Shown piece by piece: positions 42,114 to 50,318 of a stretch of 64,000 bases of DNA. The stretch is from contig JBBQUT010000001.1 in the NCBI GenBank assembly GCA_038212215.1, forward strand, positions 62,001 through 126,000. The letters are read 5' to 3'. Origin of the DNA: JALZAI01 sp038212215. GTDB lineage: Bacteria; Actinomycetota; Actinomycetes; Mycobacteriales; Jatrophihabitantaceae. The position numbers and the translations under genes are program-made. The stretch's first letter is position 1. Every line of letters starts with the position of its first letter. The notes beneath the pieces were generated by a model. It saw only the letters and a program-made list of their open reading frames with translations, was not told the DNA's origin and did not search any database.

Positions 42114-42937
42114 CCGTGCAGCAGGCCGGGGCGCGTCCGGTCACGCCGGTCGGCATCGTCGCCGCCCTACTCGCCCGCGTCGCCGTCGCACTCGACGGCG
42201 TGGCCGGCCTCGACCCGGGCTTGCGCGAGGACGTCCGACACGCGCACGCCCTCGCGTCCGGCATGGATCCCTATCTCAGCCGGATGACGTCCCCGGAGTC
42301 CCCGGCGCTGCGCCGCCTCGCCGACCGGACCCGTGGCCTGGACTTCGACCGCGTCGGCGGCGCATCCGGTGTCGCGCTGGAGCGGGAGATGCTCTCCGGG
42401 CACGTCGAGGGTCAGGCGGTGAAGATGCTCGTGCACCTGACCGGGTCGGTGCGGGTGCTCGACCTCGGCATGTTCACCGGCTACTCCGCGCTCGCGATGG
42501 CCGAGGCGCTGCCCGAGGGTGGCGAGGTGGTGGCCTGCGAGCTGGACGGGGACGTCGCGCGCATTGCACGGTCCTGCTTCGCCGAGTCACCGCACGGACA
42601 CAAGATCTCCGTCCGGGTCGCGCCCGCGCAGCAGACCCTCGCCGAGCTGTCCGCAGCGGGCGAACGCTTTGACCTGGTCTTCCTCGACGCGGACAAGGGT
42701 GGCTACGTCGACTACCTGACGACGCTGCTCGACCGCGAATTACTCGCCCCGCGCGGCGTGATCTGCGCTGACAACACGCTGCTGCAGGGCGAGCCGTACC
42801 TGGCGGGTCCCATGTCGGCCAACGGTGCGGCGATCGCACGATTCAACCAGGCGGTGGCCGACGACGCCCGGGTCGAGCAGGTGCTGCTCCCGCTGCGCGA
42901 CGGGCTCACCCTCGTCCGGCGGGTGGACCAGCGATGA
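42110..42937 (+). CDS. mysB: O-methyltransferase, MysB type
   Basis: Predicted SAM-dependent O-methyltransferase converting 2-demethyl-4-deoxygadusol to 4-deoxygadusol. It has 275 residues with the catechol-O-methyltransferase-like motifs VLDLGMFTGYSALAMAEALP (motif I), VVACELDGD (motif II) and FDLVFLDADKGGYVDYL (metal-binding region). It is coupled on both sides by ATGA overlaps. Position after the cyclase is the standard MAA order. Confidence 0.87.
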   Translation: MTVQQAGARPVTPVGIVAALLARVAVALDGVAGLDPGLREDVRHAHALASGMDPYLSRMTSPESPALRRLADRTRGLDFDRVGGASGVALEREMLSGHVEGQAVKMLVHLTGSVRVLDLGMFTGYSALAMAEALPEGGEVVACELDGDVARIARSCFAESPHGHKISVRVAPAQQTLAELSAAGERFDLVFLDADKGGYVDYLTTLLDRELLAPRGVICADNTLLQGEPYLAGPMSANGAAIARFNQAVADDARVEQVLLPLRDGLTLVRRVDQR

Positions 42938-43719
42938 GGACGGCCGTGCTCGATCCCGTCGGTATCGAGGTGACCGACCTCGCGCTCTCCGACGTCGACG
43001 ACGACGACGTGATCACCTTGCGCACTTTCCTCGCCGAGCGCGGTGTCGTCATCCTGCGCGAGCAGTCGGTGGACGACGCGGGCTTCGAGGCGTTCCTGCG
43101 GTGCTTCGGGGCGTTGACGTTCACCGCCGGCGAGACGCCGCTGGCCGAGCGTCCGCACCTGAATGTCATCAGCAACGTCGGGCGGACGGTCGCGCCGCGC
43201 AGCAATTTCCACGTCGACACCAGCTACGTGCGCCGACCGCCCGCGTACACCGCGTTGCGCGCGGTGCAGATCCCCCGGCATGGCGGCGAGACGCTCTTCA
43301 GCAATCAGTACCGCGCCTACGACACGCTTCCCGACCACGTCCGCACCTCGCTGGCCGGCGTGACCGTCACGCACGTGGTCACCGGCGTCGATCTCGGTCC
43401 AGGCGACGAGGCGGAGGCCGATCACCCGGTGCTGCGCCCGCATCCGGTGTCCGGCCGGATCGCGCTCTACCTGACCACGCCGCAGCGCTGCCGCGCTGTC
43501 AGCGGGATGGAGCGGACCAAGGCGGCGGAGCTGATCCGCGATCTCTACGCACACTCGACGCGCGCGGACAACGTGTATCGCCACAGCTGGGCACCGGGCG
43601 ACGTCGTCATGTGGGACAACGGCTGCGTCCTGCATCGGGCCGACCACAGCGACGTCGTCGGCGACCGCGTCATGCATCGCGGCATGGTGGCCGACTACAC
43701 CGGTGCCCCGCGCTCATGA
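42934..43719 (+). CDS. TauD/TfdA-type Fe(II)/2-oxoglutarate dioxygenase
   Basis: Predicted non-haem iron oxygenase of 261 residues. The facial triad is intact: H93 and D95 (FHVDTSY) and distal H234 (WDNGCVLHRA). The 2-oxoglutarate salt-bridge arginine is probably R249 (DRVMHRGM). This is the TauD/TfdA pattern, not the PhyH-type MysH known from palythine-forming clusters. It is locked between mysB and mysC by 4-base overlaps on both sides, so it is very likely a tailoring enzyme of the pathway: hydroxylation, oxidative cleavage or desaturation of an MAA or gadusol intermediate. The substrate is unknown. Confidence 0.83.
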   Translation: MRTAVLDPVGIEVTDLALSDVDDDDVITLRTFLAERGVVILREQSVDDAGFEAFLRCFGALTFTAGETPLAERPHLNVISNVGRTVAPRSNFHVDTSYVRRPPAYTALRAVQIPRHGGETLFSNQYRAYDTLPDHVRTSLAGVTVTHVVTGVDLGPGDEAEADHPVLRPHPVSGRIALYLTTPQRCRAVSGMERTKAAELIRDLYAHSTRADNVYRHSWAPGDVVMWDNGCVLHRADHSDVVGDRVMHRGMVADYTGAPRS

Positions 43720-45023
43720 CACGGCTGCGCACGCTGGCGACCCTCGTCTTGCTGCAGGCCGCGCTGCCGCTGAACCTGGCCGTGAGCGCGGTGGCCGCGC
43801 TGAGCGGATTCGTCGACCGCCCCCGACGCGTCACCGCGGCCGCGCCGAAAACCGTGCTCATCAGCGGCGGCAAGATGACCAAGGCGCTGCAGCTCGCGCG
43901 CTCATTCAGCCGCGCCGGCCACCGCGTGGTCCTCGTCGAGACCGCGAAGTACCGGTTCACCGGGCACCGCTTCTCGAACGCCGTGGACCGCTTCTACACG
44001 GTGCCCGCGCCGCAGTCGCCCGACTACTCTGCCGCGCTGCTGGACATCGTGCGGCGCGAGGGTGTCGACGTCTACATCCCGGTCTGCAGCCCGGCTGCCA
44101 GCTATTACGACGCGCTCGCCAAGCCGGTGCTCGAGGCGTACTGCGACGTGGTGCAGTGCGACCCGGACGTGCTCAAGCTGGTCGATGACAAGGACAGCTT
44201 CGCGCGGACGGCGGCGGCGCTCGGACTGGTGGTCCCCGATACCGTGCGTGTCACCGCGCCCGAGCAGATCGTCGACTTCGACTTCGCGCGTACCGGCCGC
44301 CCGTACGTCCTGAAGAGCATTGCGTACGACCCGATTGCGCGCCTCGACCTCACGCTGCTGCCGCTCGACACCCCGGAGCAGACCGAGGCGTTCGCGCGGT
44401 CGAAGCCGATTTCGGAGCAATCGCCGTGGATCCTGCAGGAGTTCGTCGAGGGGCAGGAGTACTGCACCCACAGCACCGTGCGCGACGGTGAGCTGCGCCT
44501 GCACTGCTGCTGCGAGTCGTCGGCGTTTCAGCTCAACTACACCAACGTCGACAAGCCGGAGATCAGGGAGTGGGTGACGACGTTCGTCAAGGCACTGGGC
44601 ATCACCGGTCAGGTATCGCTCGATTTCATCCAGTCCACCGACGGCAGGCTCGCTGCGATCGAGTGCAACCCGCGCACGCACTCGGCCATCACGATGTTCT
44701 ACAACCACCCCGGTGTCGCCGCCGCCTACCTCCAGGAGGACGCCGCTGTGCCCGCGGTCGAACCGCTGCCGACGAGCCGCCCGACGTACTGGGTTTACCA
44801 CGAGGTATGGCGGCTCATCACCGGCCAGGGCAACCGCTGGGATCGCCTGCGCACAATCGTCCGGGGCAAGGACGCGATCTTCGACCGGACCGACCCGTTG
44901 CCGTTCCTGCTGGAGCACCACCTGCAGATGCCGTGGCTGCTGCTGCGGAGCCTCTGGCACGGGACGCACTGGACGCGCATCGACTTCAACATCGGCAAGC
45001 TCGTCGAGCCGGCCGGGGACTGA
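43716..45023 (+). CDS. mysC: ATP-grasp ligase, MysC type
   Basis: Ligase that attaches an amino acid (glycine in known pathways) to 4-deoxygadusol with ATP, giving mycosporine-glycine. It has 435 residues. A hydrophobic helix near 5-30 is a usual MysC feature. The ATP-grasp domain includes LVDDKDSFARTAAALGLVVP, YVLKSIAYDP, ILQEFVEGQEYCTH and the metal loop FIQSTDGRLAAIECNPR. The start is ATG overlapping the dioxygenase stop; the longer open frame upstream is a shadow of mysB and the dioxygenase. Confidence 0.87.
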   Translation: MTRLRTLATLVLLQAALPLNLAVSAVAALSGFVDRPRRVTAAAPKTVLISGGKMTKALQLARSFSRAGHRVVLVETAKYRFTGHRFSNAVDRFYTVPAPQSPDYSAALLDIVRREGVDVYIPVCSPAASYYDALAKPVLEAYCDVVQCDPDVLKLVDDKDSFARTAAALGLVVPDTVRVTAPEQIVDFDFARTGRPYVLKSIAYDPIARLDLTLLPLDTPEQTEAFARSKPISEQSPWILQEFVEGQEYCTHSTVRDGELRLHCCCESSAFQLNYTNVDKPEIREWVTTFVKALGITGQVSLDFIQSTDGRLAAIECNPRTHSAITMFYNHPGVAAAYLQEDAAVPAVEPLPTSRPTYWVYHEVWRLITGQGNRWDRLRTIVRGKDAIFDRTDPLPFLLEHHLQMPWLLLRSLWHGTHWTRIDFNIGKLVEPAGD

Positions 45024-45027
45024 CCCG

Positions 45028-46068
45028 GTGACCCTGCGCGTGCTGCACCTCGTCGGGTCGGCCGTCAGCGACTTCCACGCCGAACTGTCGCGCCTGTACG
45101 CCGCAGACTGCCTGGCCTCGACCGCCGATCCGGCTCGCTACGAGTTCCACATTGCCTACGTGTCGCCGGACGGTCGCTGGCGGTTCCCGACCGGTCTGGA
45201 CGAACGCTCGATCGCCGCGGCTCCCGCGCTGCCCGTTGCAGAGGCGATCGGCCACCTTCTCGCCCTCCGCGTGGACGTCATGGTGCCGCAAATGTTCTGC
45301 CTGCCGGGCCTGACGCACTACCGCGCGCTGTTCGACCTGCTCGCGATCCCGTACGTGGGCAACTCCCCTGCTGTCATGGCGATGACCGCCGACAAGGCGC
45401 GCGCACGCGCGCTGGTGGCGGCTGCGGGCGTCGATGTGCCTGCCGGGGAGGTCGTGCGGCCCGGCGATCGTCCGACCCTGCGTGCACCCGTCGTCGTCAA
45501 GCCGGTCGACGCGGATAACTCGCTCGGCGTGACCCTTGTGCGCGAGGACGCCGGGATGGACGACGCGTTGCGGACTGCGTACGAGCATGCCGGTGCCGCA
45601 CTCGTGGAGAGATTCGTCCCGGCCGGACGGGAAGTCCGCTGCGGCATCGTGGAGCGCGACGGGCAGCTTGCCTGCCTGCCGCTCGAGGAGTATCGCCTCG
45701 ACAGCGCGACCCCCATCCGGATGACGGGGGACAAGCTCGTCCGCAGCCCCGACGGACGGCTGGGCTTCGCGGGCAAGAACGACAGCGAGCGTGCGTGGAT
45801 CGTCGACGTCGGCGATCCGATCACCGCGCCCGTCTGGGACCTCGCGCGGCGCTGCCACGTCGCGCTCGGGTGCCGGCACTACAGCCTGGTCGACGTTCGC
45901 ATCGATCCCGACGGGCGTCCGTGGTTCCTCGAGGCCGGGCTCTACTGCTCCTTCGCCCGCACCAGCGTCGTCGCCATCATGGCGGCTGCCGCCGGCATGG
46001 GACTGAACGACCTGTTCGCGACCGCGGTGCGCGAGGCGCTCGCCTCGGCGGCAGTCACATCCAGGTAG
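45028..46068 (+). CDS. mysD: D-Ala-D-Ala-ligase-like ATP-grasp enzyme, MysD type
   Basis: Predicted enzyme adding a second amino acid to mycosporine-glycine to form an imino-mycosporine such as shinorine or porphyra-334. It has 346 residues from GTG 45028, 4 bases after the mysC stop. ATP-grasp features are AMTADKARARALVAAAGV, VVVKPVDADNSLGVTLV, ALVERFVPAGREVRCGI and the metal-site LVDVRIDPDGRPWFLEAG. A cell wall Ddl is unlikely given the operon and the diverged C-terminus. The second amino acid cannot be predicted. Confidence 0.85.
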   Translation: MTLRVLHLVGSAVSDFHAELSRLYAADCLASTADPARYEFHIAYVSPDGRWRFPTGLDERSIAAAPALPVAEAIGHLLALRVDVMVPQMFCLPGLTHYRALFDLLAIPYVGNSPAVMAMTADKARARALVAAAGVDVPAGEVVRPGDRPTLRAPVVVKPVDADNSLGVTLVREDAGMDDALRTAYEHAGAALVERFVPAGREVRCGIVERDGQLACLPLEEYRLDSATPIRMTGDKLVRSPDGRLGFAGKNDSERAWIVDVGDPITAPVWDLARRCHVALGCRHYSLVDVRIDPDGRPWFLEAGLYCSFARTSVVAIMAAAAGMGLNDLFATAVREALASAAVTSR

Positions 46069-46152
46069 CGGCCGGGAGGCGAATCTCGCTTGGCTCCTCA
46101 AGTCCGTCGTTGTCAAAGCCGTCGTGGCCGTCACGCGGCTGGCCGCGGGCGA

Positions 46153-46341
46153 TTAGTCAATGCCGAACGGCTTGAAACTTTCGAAGGTCGGTTCCATGCG
46201 GGGGTCAGGCAACCGGAAAGTGCGGAGGCGTGTTGTTGGGCCCATCGCGATGGGCTGCCACCCGGTGTTGACCTGGAAGTAGCGAACGGCGGTGGCCACT
46301 GACGGCCATTGGCAGTCGTCGAGAATGACGAGCCCAAGGTA
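46153..46341 (-). pseudogene. C-terminal fragment of a class I methyltransferase
   Basis: The minus strand encodes LGLVILDDCQWPSVATAVRY and FRLPDPRMEPTFESFKPFG, which reads like the last 60 residues of a SAM-dependent methyltransferase (post-motif region GxxVxDDxxWPSVxTAVRxF). The upstream frame loses all similarity at about 46341, so the N-terminal SAM domain is missing. This is a remnant, not a functional gene. Confidence 0.55.
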
Positions 46342-46419
46342 CGGCGCTCGCTCGGCCTGCCGCCTCGGGCGTGAGCGCGCTTGGCTTGGCCGCTCGAATG
46401 AGCGCAGCGATTCTCGGGC

Positions 46420-46588
46420 GTGAGTGCCTACCAGGCTGTGCTGACTGCATCCGCGCGGCAAGCCACTGCAGCGCGAGCTGGAGGGCCGGTGGGCCGCCCG
46501 CCGCGGGGACTACCGCATCGTCTACCGCCTCGACGACGACACCAAGACGATGTACGTGCTCAAGATCGGCCACCGAGCTGCCTGGTAG
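46420..46588 (+). pseudogene. Degenerate relE-family toxin gene
   Basis: The GTG frame begins MSAYQAVLTASAR, a typical RelE N-terminus. After about 13 residues it loses similarity; in the +1 frame PRGKPLQRELEGRWAARRGD and YRIVYRLDDDTKTMYVLKIG then HRAAW appear, the RelE C-terminus, ending in TAG at 46586. The roughly 40-residue middle is missing, so the gene carries an internal deletion with a frameshift. No antitoxin gene is visible upstream. Confidence 0.65.
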
Positions 46589-46626
46589 TGGAATGCCGGG
46601 GTTCGGCCGGTGATCAAGGACTGGAT

Positions 46627-47022
46627 TCATGCGTCTGGGTCGGCGACAGCAACGATCCCTGCAGCACCTCGACGAAGACGTCCGTCAGTGGTGACCAGAG
46701 TCCCGTCCAACGACAACGCAAGAGCGACGTACAGAGCGTCCCGGGTCGCGAGCCGATCCACCAGTGCCCATGCCGGCACTAGCAAGGGCCGCAGCGGCCA
46801 ACGCGTAGCTCCGAACGCGGTCAATGCTGCCACCCGTTCGGCCGCCCGAGTCAATTGCCCCGCTCGCTTCAGGCGACCCAACGCCGAAAGAACATCGGCG
46901 TCCAGGTGGGCTGGCGCCGCGACCGCATCGGCGGAGGCGAGGACGTCACGAAAGGGCTCGGCCGCGGGGAAGCCGCAAATCAGGTCGACGACCGTGGCTG
47001 CATCAACGACAGCGATACTCAA
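46627..47022 (-). CDS. PIN-domain ribonuclease toxin, VapC type
   Basis: PIN-domain protein of 131 residues with D7 (VVDAATVVDLI), D95 (ATRDALYVALA) and D113 (VTTDGRL); the second acidic position, usually Glu, is D43 (HLDADVLSALG), so catalysis may still work. It starts with TTG, whose bases overlap a TGA. The codons before that stop encode LTGDDELVGR, perhaps the tail of a lost antitoxin, because an in-frame TAA lies only 20 codons further up. It may be an orphan toxin. Confidence 0.72.
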   Translation of the reverse strand: MSIAVVDAATVVDLICGFPAAEPFRDVLASADAVAAPAHLDADVLSALGRLKRAGQLTRAAERVAALTAFGATRWPLRPLLVPAWALVDRLATRDALYVALALSLDGTLVTTDGRLRRGAAGIVAVADPDA

Positions 47023-47119
47023 CGGCCTACGAGCTCGTCATCGCCCGTGAGCCGCGCCGGAACAATTGGTGCAGTTCGGTTACGCCCGCAAATGGGTTAA
47101 ACCTGCGAAGATCGGTTAC

Positions 47120-47239
47120 GTGGAACGGTTAGTCGAGCTGGTCCGGGCGCGTCCCCTCGCAGTGGCGATGATGGCCGGGGGCGCCGCCATGGTGCTGATC
47201 GCCCTGATCTGGATTTTGGTGGCGAACCCCTACACCTGA
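47120..47239 (+). CDS. Small single-helix membrane protein (39 aa)
   Basis: GTG-started frame of 39 residues: a short charged head (ERLVELVRARP) and one hydrophobic helix (AVAMMAGGAAMVLIALIWIL) ending VANPYT. Composition fits a real small membrane protein, but the ribosome-binding site is poor (GAAG 12 bases upstream). I do not recognise it. It converges with the glycosidase-like gene, whose stop is 14 bases away. Confidence 0.4.
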   Translation: MERLVELVRARPLAVAMMAGGAAMVLIALIWILVANPYT

Positions 47240-47252
47240 GCGCCGACGGGGT

Positions 47253-48380
47253 TCAGCGCGCCGGATTCGCGGCAAGGCCCCGCGCGGCCGCCGCCAATAC
47301 CGACGCATCGAAACGCGGATACCCCTTCGGCAGTTCGACGGAGTTCGCACCCAGCCCCACTGCTGCCTCGAGCACCTGCTTCGAATCACCGAGGCGTGAC
47401 TTCGCCGCGGTCTGGAAGATCAACGGCGTGCCGAGCGTCTGCATCTGGTGATACATCGTCTTGAATACCGGGTTGGCCAGTTTCTCGGTAGACAGGGCGT
47501 TGTTCTGCAAGCCGCAGCGGACACCGAGGACGGCGCGGCACTGCGACATCGCGGCAAGGGTGAAGTTCAGATCCCGATCCGCGCTCGGATGGGTGATGTC
47601 GGGATACGGGCTGAAATCGAGATCTGACGTCGTGTGCTTCCACACGTCATGGGCCTTGATCGCGCTTTCGATGCACGCCTTGTCGGCGTCCACGGTGTAC
47701 CCGGCGCCCTGCAAACCCTTCACGTTGCCCGCACTGCCCACCTGGCGCACGAACGGCTCGTCGAACACCGTCGTGCACCCCGACACCGTCACCTCGCGGA
47801 TTTCCGGCACGCTGTCGTACTTCGCGGCGAGCTTCGCCTGCAATTGGGCGTAGGCCTGCTCGAACTCCGGTGACCAGAACCGTCCGATCGAGCCGCCGGC
47901 GGTCGCGGTGCCGCTCTGGGTGTTCTTGTAGGCGATCGGTGTGCCGCCCAGCGCCTTGGCCCAAACCGGTGCCCCTACCCCGGCGAAGACGCGCAATTTC
48001 AGCGCCATGCCCAGCTTCTTGTAGTCCGGCTGGCGGACCCGGGCAATGGCCTTGTCGATGGGGTTGTCAGCGGCGATCGGGCCGTCCTTCGTCGGCTGCA
48101 GTTGCGCCCAATCGAGCTTCACGACGTACGCGTGGACGAATTGAAGCTGTTTCGTGCGCGGTTCGCCCTGCCTGTCGATCAGCCCCCGGATGATCGGCTT
48201 CAGCCCGGGCGGGGTGGTGCCGACGCCGGTCGGAGTGGTGCTCGGGGTGTCTGTCGCCGTGCCTGAACCCTGCCCAGTCGGGTGCTGGTTGTTCTTCTGG
48301 TGCAACACAAGCACCACCACGACCGTTGCGCCGATGATGGCGAGCAGCGTGACGACGATCGCTCTGGTGCGACGGGTCAT
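47253..48380 (-). CDS. Membrane-anchored, glycoside-hydrolase-like protein, paralogue A
   Basis: Protein of 375 residues with an N-terminal membrane anchor (9-27), a Thr/Pro/Gly linker to about 58, then a TIM-barrel-like domain. Notable stretches are IDKAIARVRQPDYKKLGMAL, GAPVWAKALGG, SGCTTVFDEPF with E208 (a candidate acid) and SVELPKGY with E349. Four cysteines (202, 236, 281, 289) probably pair. From memory this resembles unnamed actinobacterial proteins near exopolysaccharide genes; a glycosidase role is inferred. ATG 48380 is used, since the frame above it overlaps the divergent gene. A paralogue is at 56761. Confidence 0.65.
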   Translation of the reverse strand: MTRRTRAIVVTLLAIIGATVVVVLVLHQKNNQHPTGQGSGTATDTPSTTPTGVGTTPPGLKPIIRGLIDRQGEPRTKQLQFVHAYVVKLDWAQLQPTKDGPIAADNPIDKAIARVRQPDYKKLGMALKLRVFAGVGAPVWAKALGGTPIAYKNTQSGTATAGGSIGRFWSPEFEQAYAQLQAKLAAKYDSVPEIREVTVSGCTTVFDEPFVRQVGSAGNVKGLQGAGYTVDADKACIESAIKAHDVWKHTTSDLDFSPYPDITHPSADRDLNFTLAAMSQCRAVLGVRCGLQNNALSTEKLANPVFKTMYHQMQTLGTPLIFQTAAKSRLGDSKQVLEAAVGLGANSVELPKGYPRFDASVLAAAARGLAANPAR

Positions 48381-48404
48381 CGGATGTGACGGGGGGTCAG
48401 TAGG

Positions 48405-50318
48405 ATGTCGTCCACCATGAATCCCTTGTCGCAGCGCCATGATCCGAAGCGGATACGCGTGCTGTACGTCGCCGGGACGGGACGAAGCGGAAGCACGGTG
48501 ATCTCCAATCTGCTGGGGTCGGCGCCCGGTCTGACGTCGGTCGGCGAACTGCGTTACCTATGGGAACGCGGTCTTGCTGAGCGGGCGCTTTGTGGCTGTG
48601 GCGAGCCGGTCGCGAGCTGTCCGTTCTGGGGGTCGGCGCTGGCGTCAGCTTACGCAAGCGCCGCTGTGGACCCGGCGGTCGTTCAGCGGGCCGACAGCCA
48701 GTTGTTGCGCCTGCGAGCTTTCCCGGCTTTGCTGCGCGCACACGGCGATCCGCAACGGCTCGGCGCGTCGGCGATGCGATATACCGACGAGCTCGCCCGG
48801 ATTTACAGCGCCGTCGCCGAACAGACCGATGGTGATGTCATCGTCGACGCGTCCAAGCTGGTCAGTTTCGGTTACCTGCTGAGCCACGTCCCCGGTCTTG
48901 ACGTGTTCGTGCTGCATCTGGTCAGGGATCCGCGCGGTGCGGCGTATTCCTGGGCGCGCAAACGCGAGCGGTCCGACCGCGGCGCGGGCGATCGGCAGAT
49001 GGGACGCGAAAGTGCGCTCAAGAGTTCGCTGCTCTGGGATGTGTGGAACGGCTCCGCTGAGCGTCTCTGGGCGCGCGCGCCACAGCGTTACGTGCGAGTG
49101 CGCTACGAGGACGTGGTAGCCGATCCCGCCCGCGCCCTCGCGCCCGTGCTCGCCATGCTGGCGATGCCCGACGCGCGGCTGCCGATCCTCGCGGACGGGC
49201 GCGTCGCGATGGGCGTGAACCACACTGTCGCCGGCAATCCCAACCGGATGGCTGGCGGCCCGCTGCAATTGGTCGACGACGACGAGTGGACGCGCTTGAT
49301 GCGGCCGTCGACGAGGCGTCTGGTCACCGGGCTCACCGCGCCGTTGCTGCGCCGCTACGGCTATCCGCTCGCGCCGCGCACACATGTCTTCGTCGAGGAC
49401 CTGGCTGGAGCCGCGCGGTTGCGCGCCAGGATTGCTCGTAACGCAGTGTGGATCAAAGAGCAGGGTCTGGCGCGCGCGCTGGAGGAAAAGGAGATCGACC
49501 CGCTGCGCACGGTGCCGGTCGCGGTCCGCAAGCTGCGCTACCGGCGTGCTCATGCGGATGACGTCGGCCTGGCCCGTCCGGTGTTCGTGGTCGGGCTGCA
49601 ACGCTCGGGTACGAACATGCTGACCCGCGGCCTCGGCATGGCCGCGCAGGTCGAGGTGCATAACGAGAACGACTCCCGCGCGTTCGAGCGCTACAAGCTG
49701 CGCCCAGCGTCGGTGATCGAGTCGATCATCGCGACCAGCAGGCATTCACACGTGCTGTTCAAGCCGTTGTGCGACTCGCACCGCACTGACGAACTGCTCG
49801 ACGATCTGAAGACCGCGACGCCCGCGCGCGCCGTGTGGGCCTATCGCGACGTCGACGGGCGGGTGCGCTCCGCGCTGGCCAAGTTCGGCGACGGCAACCG
49901 GCGGGTACTGCAGGAATTCGCCGACGGCAGCAACACCGAACGCTGGCACGTTCAGCGGATGTCGCGCGAGACGACTGAGCTCGTCCGGTCTTTCGACTAT
50001 TCGACGATGAGCGCCGCATCGGGTGCTGCACTGATGTGGGTGGTGCGCAATCGCCTTTATTTCGACCTTGGACTGGACCGGCGCTTCGACGTGCTGCTGG
50101 TGTCCTATCTCGCGTTCCTGAACGATCCGGCAGCGACTATGCGGCAGCTGTGCGGCTTTCTCGACTTTCCCTATACCGCGTCGCTGATCGAGCAGGTCAC
50201 GACCCGCGCGCCGACCTACCGCGAGCCGTTGGACATCGACCCTCGAATTAGGGAGCAGTGCTCTGTGCTGGCTGATCGGCTCGAAGTGAGCCGCGTGGCG
50301 CAGCTCGGTATTCGGTGA
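48405..50318 (+). CDS. Tandem two-domain sulfotransferase
   Basis: A 637-residue fusion of two sulfotransferase domains. Domain 1 has the 5'-phosphosulfate loop AGTGRSGSTVISNLLG (23-38), a CGCGEPVASC element near 63-72 and the 3'-phosphate loop LVRDPRGAAYSW (172-183). Domain 2 repeats the pattern with VVGLQRSGTNMLTRGL (395-410) and YRDVDGRVRSAL; its downstream half has a kinked FLDFPY end typical of the family. ATG 48405 lies 9 bases after six G. Its GTGA overlap with the next gene puts it in an operon with the flippase. The domains may act on two positions, or one may be regulatory. Confidence 0.78.
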   Translation: MSSTMNPLSQRHDPKRIRVLYVAGTGRSGSTVISNLLGSAPGLTSVGELRYLWERGLAERALCGCGEPVASCPFWGSALASAYASAAVDPAVVQRADSQLLRLRAFPALLRAHGDPQRLGASAMRYTDELARIYSAVAEQTDGDVIVDASKLVSFGYLLSHVPGLDVFVLHLVRDPRGAAYSWARKRERSDRGAGDRQMGRESALKSSLLWDVWNGSAERLWARAPQRYVRVRYEDVVADPARALAPVLAMLAMPDARLPILADGRVAMGVNHTVAGNPNRMAGGPLQLVDDDEWTRLMRPSTRRLVTGLTAPLLRRYGYPLAPRTHVFVEDLAGAARLRARIARNAVWIKEQGLARALEEKEIDPLRTVPVAVRKLRYRRAHADDVGLARPVFVVGLQRSGTNMLTRGLGMAAQVEVHNENDSRAFERYKLRPASVIESIIATSRHSHVLFKPLCDSHRTDELLDDLKTATPARAVWAYRDVDGRVRSALAKFGDGNRRVLQEFADGSNTERWHVQRMSRETTELVRSFDYSTMSAASGAALMWVVRNRLYFDLGLDRRFDVLLVSYLAFLNDPAATMRQLCGFLDFPYTASLIEQVTTRAPTYREPLDIDPRIREQCSVLADRLEVSRVAQLGIR

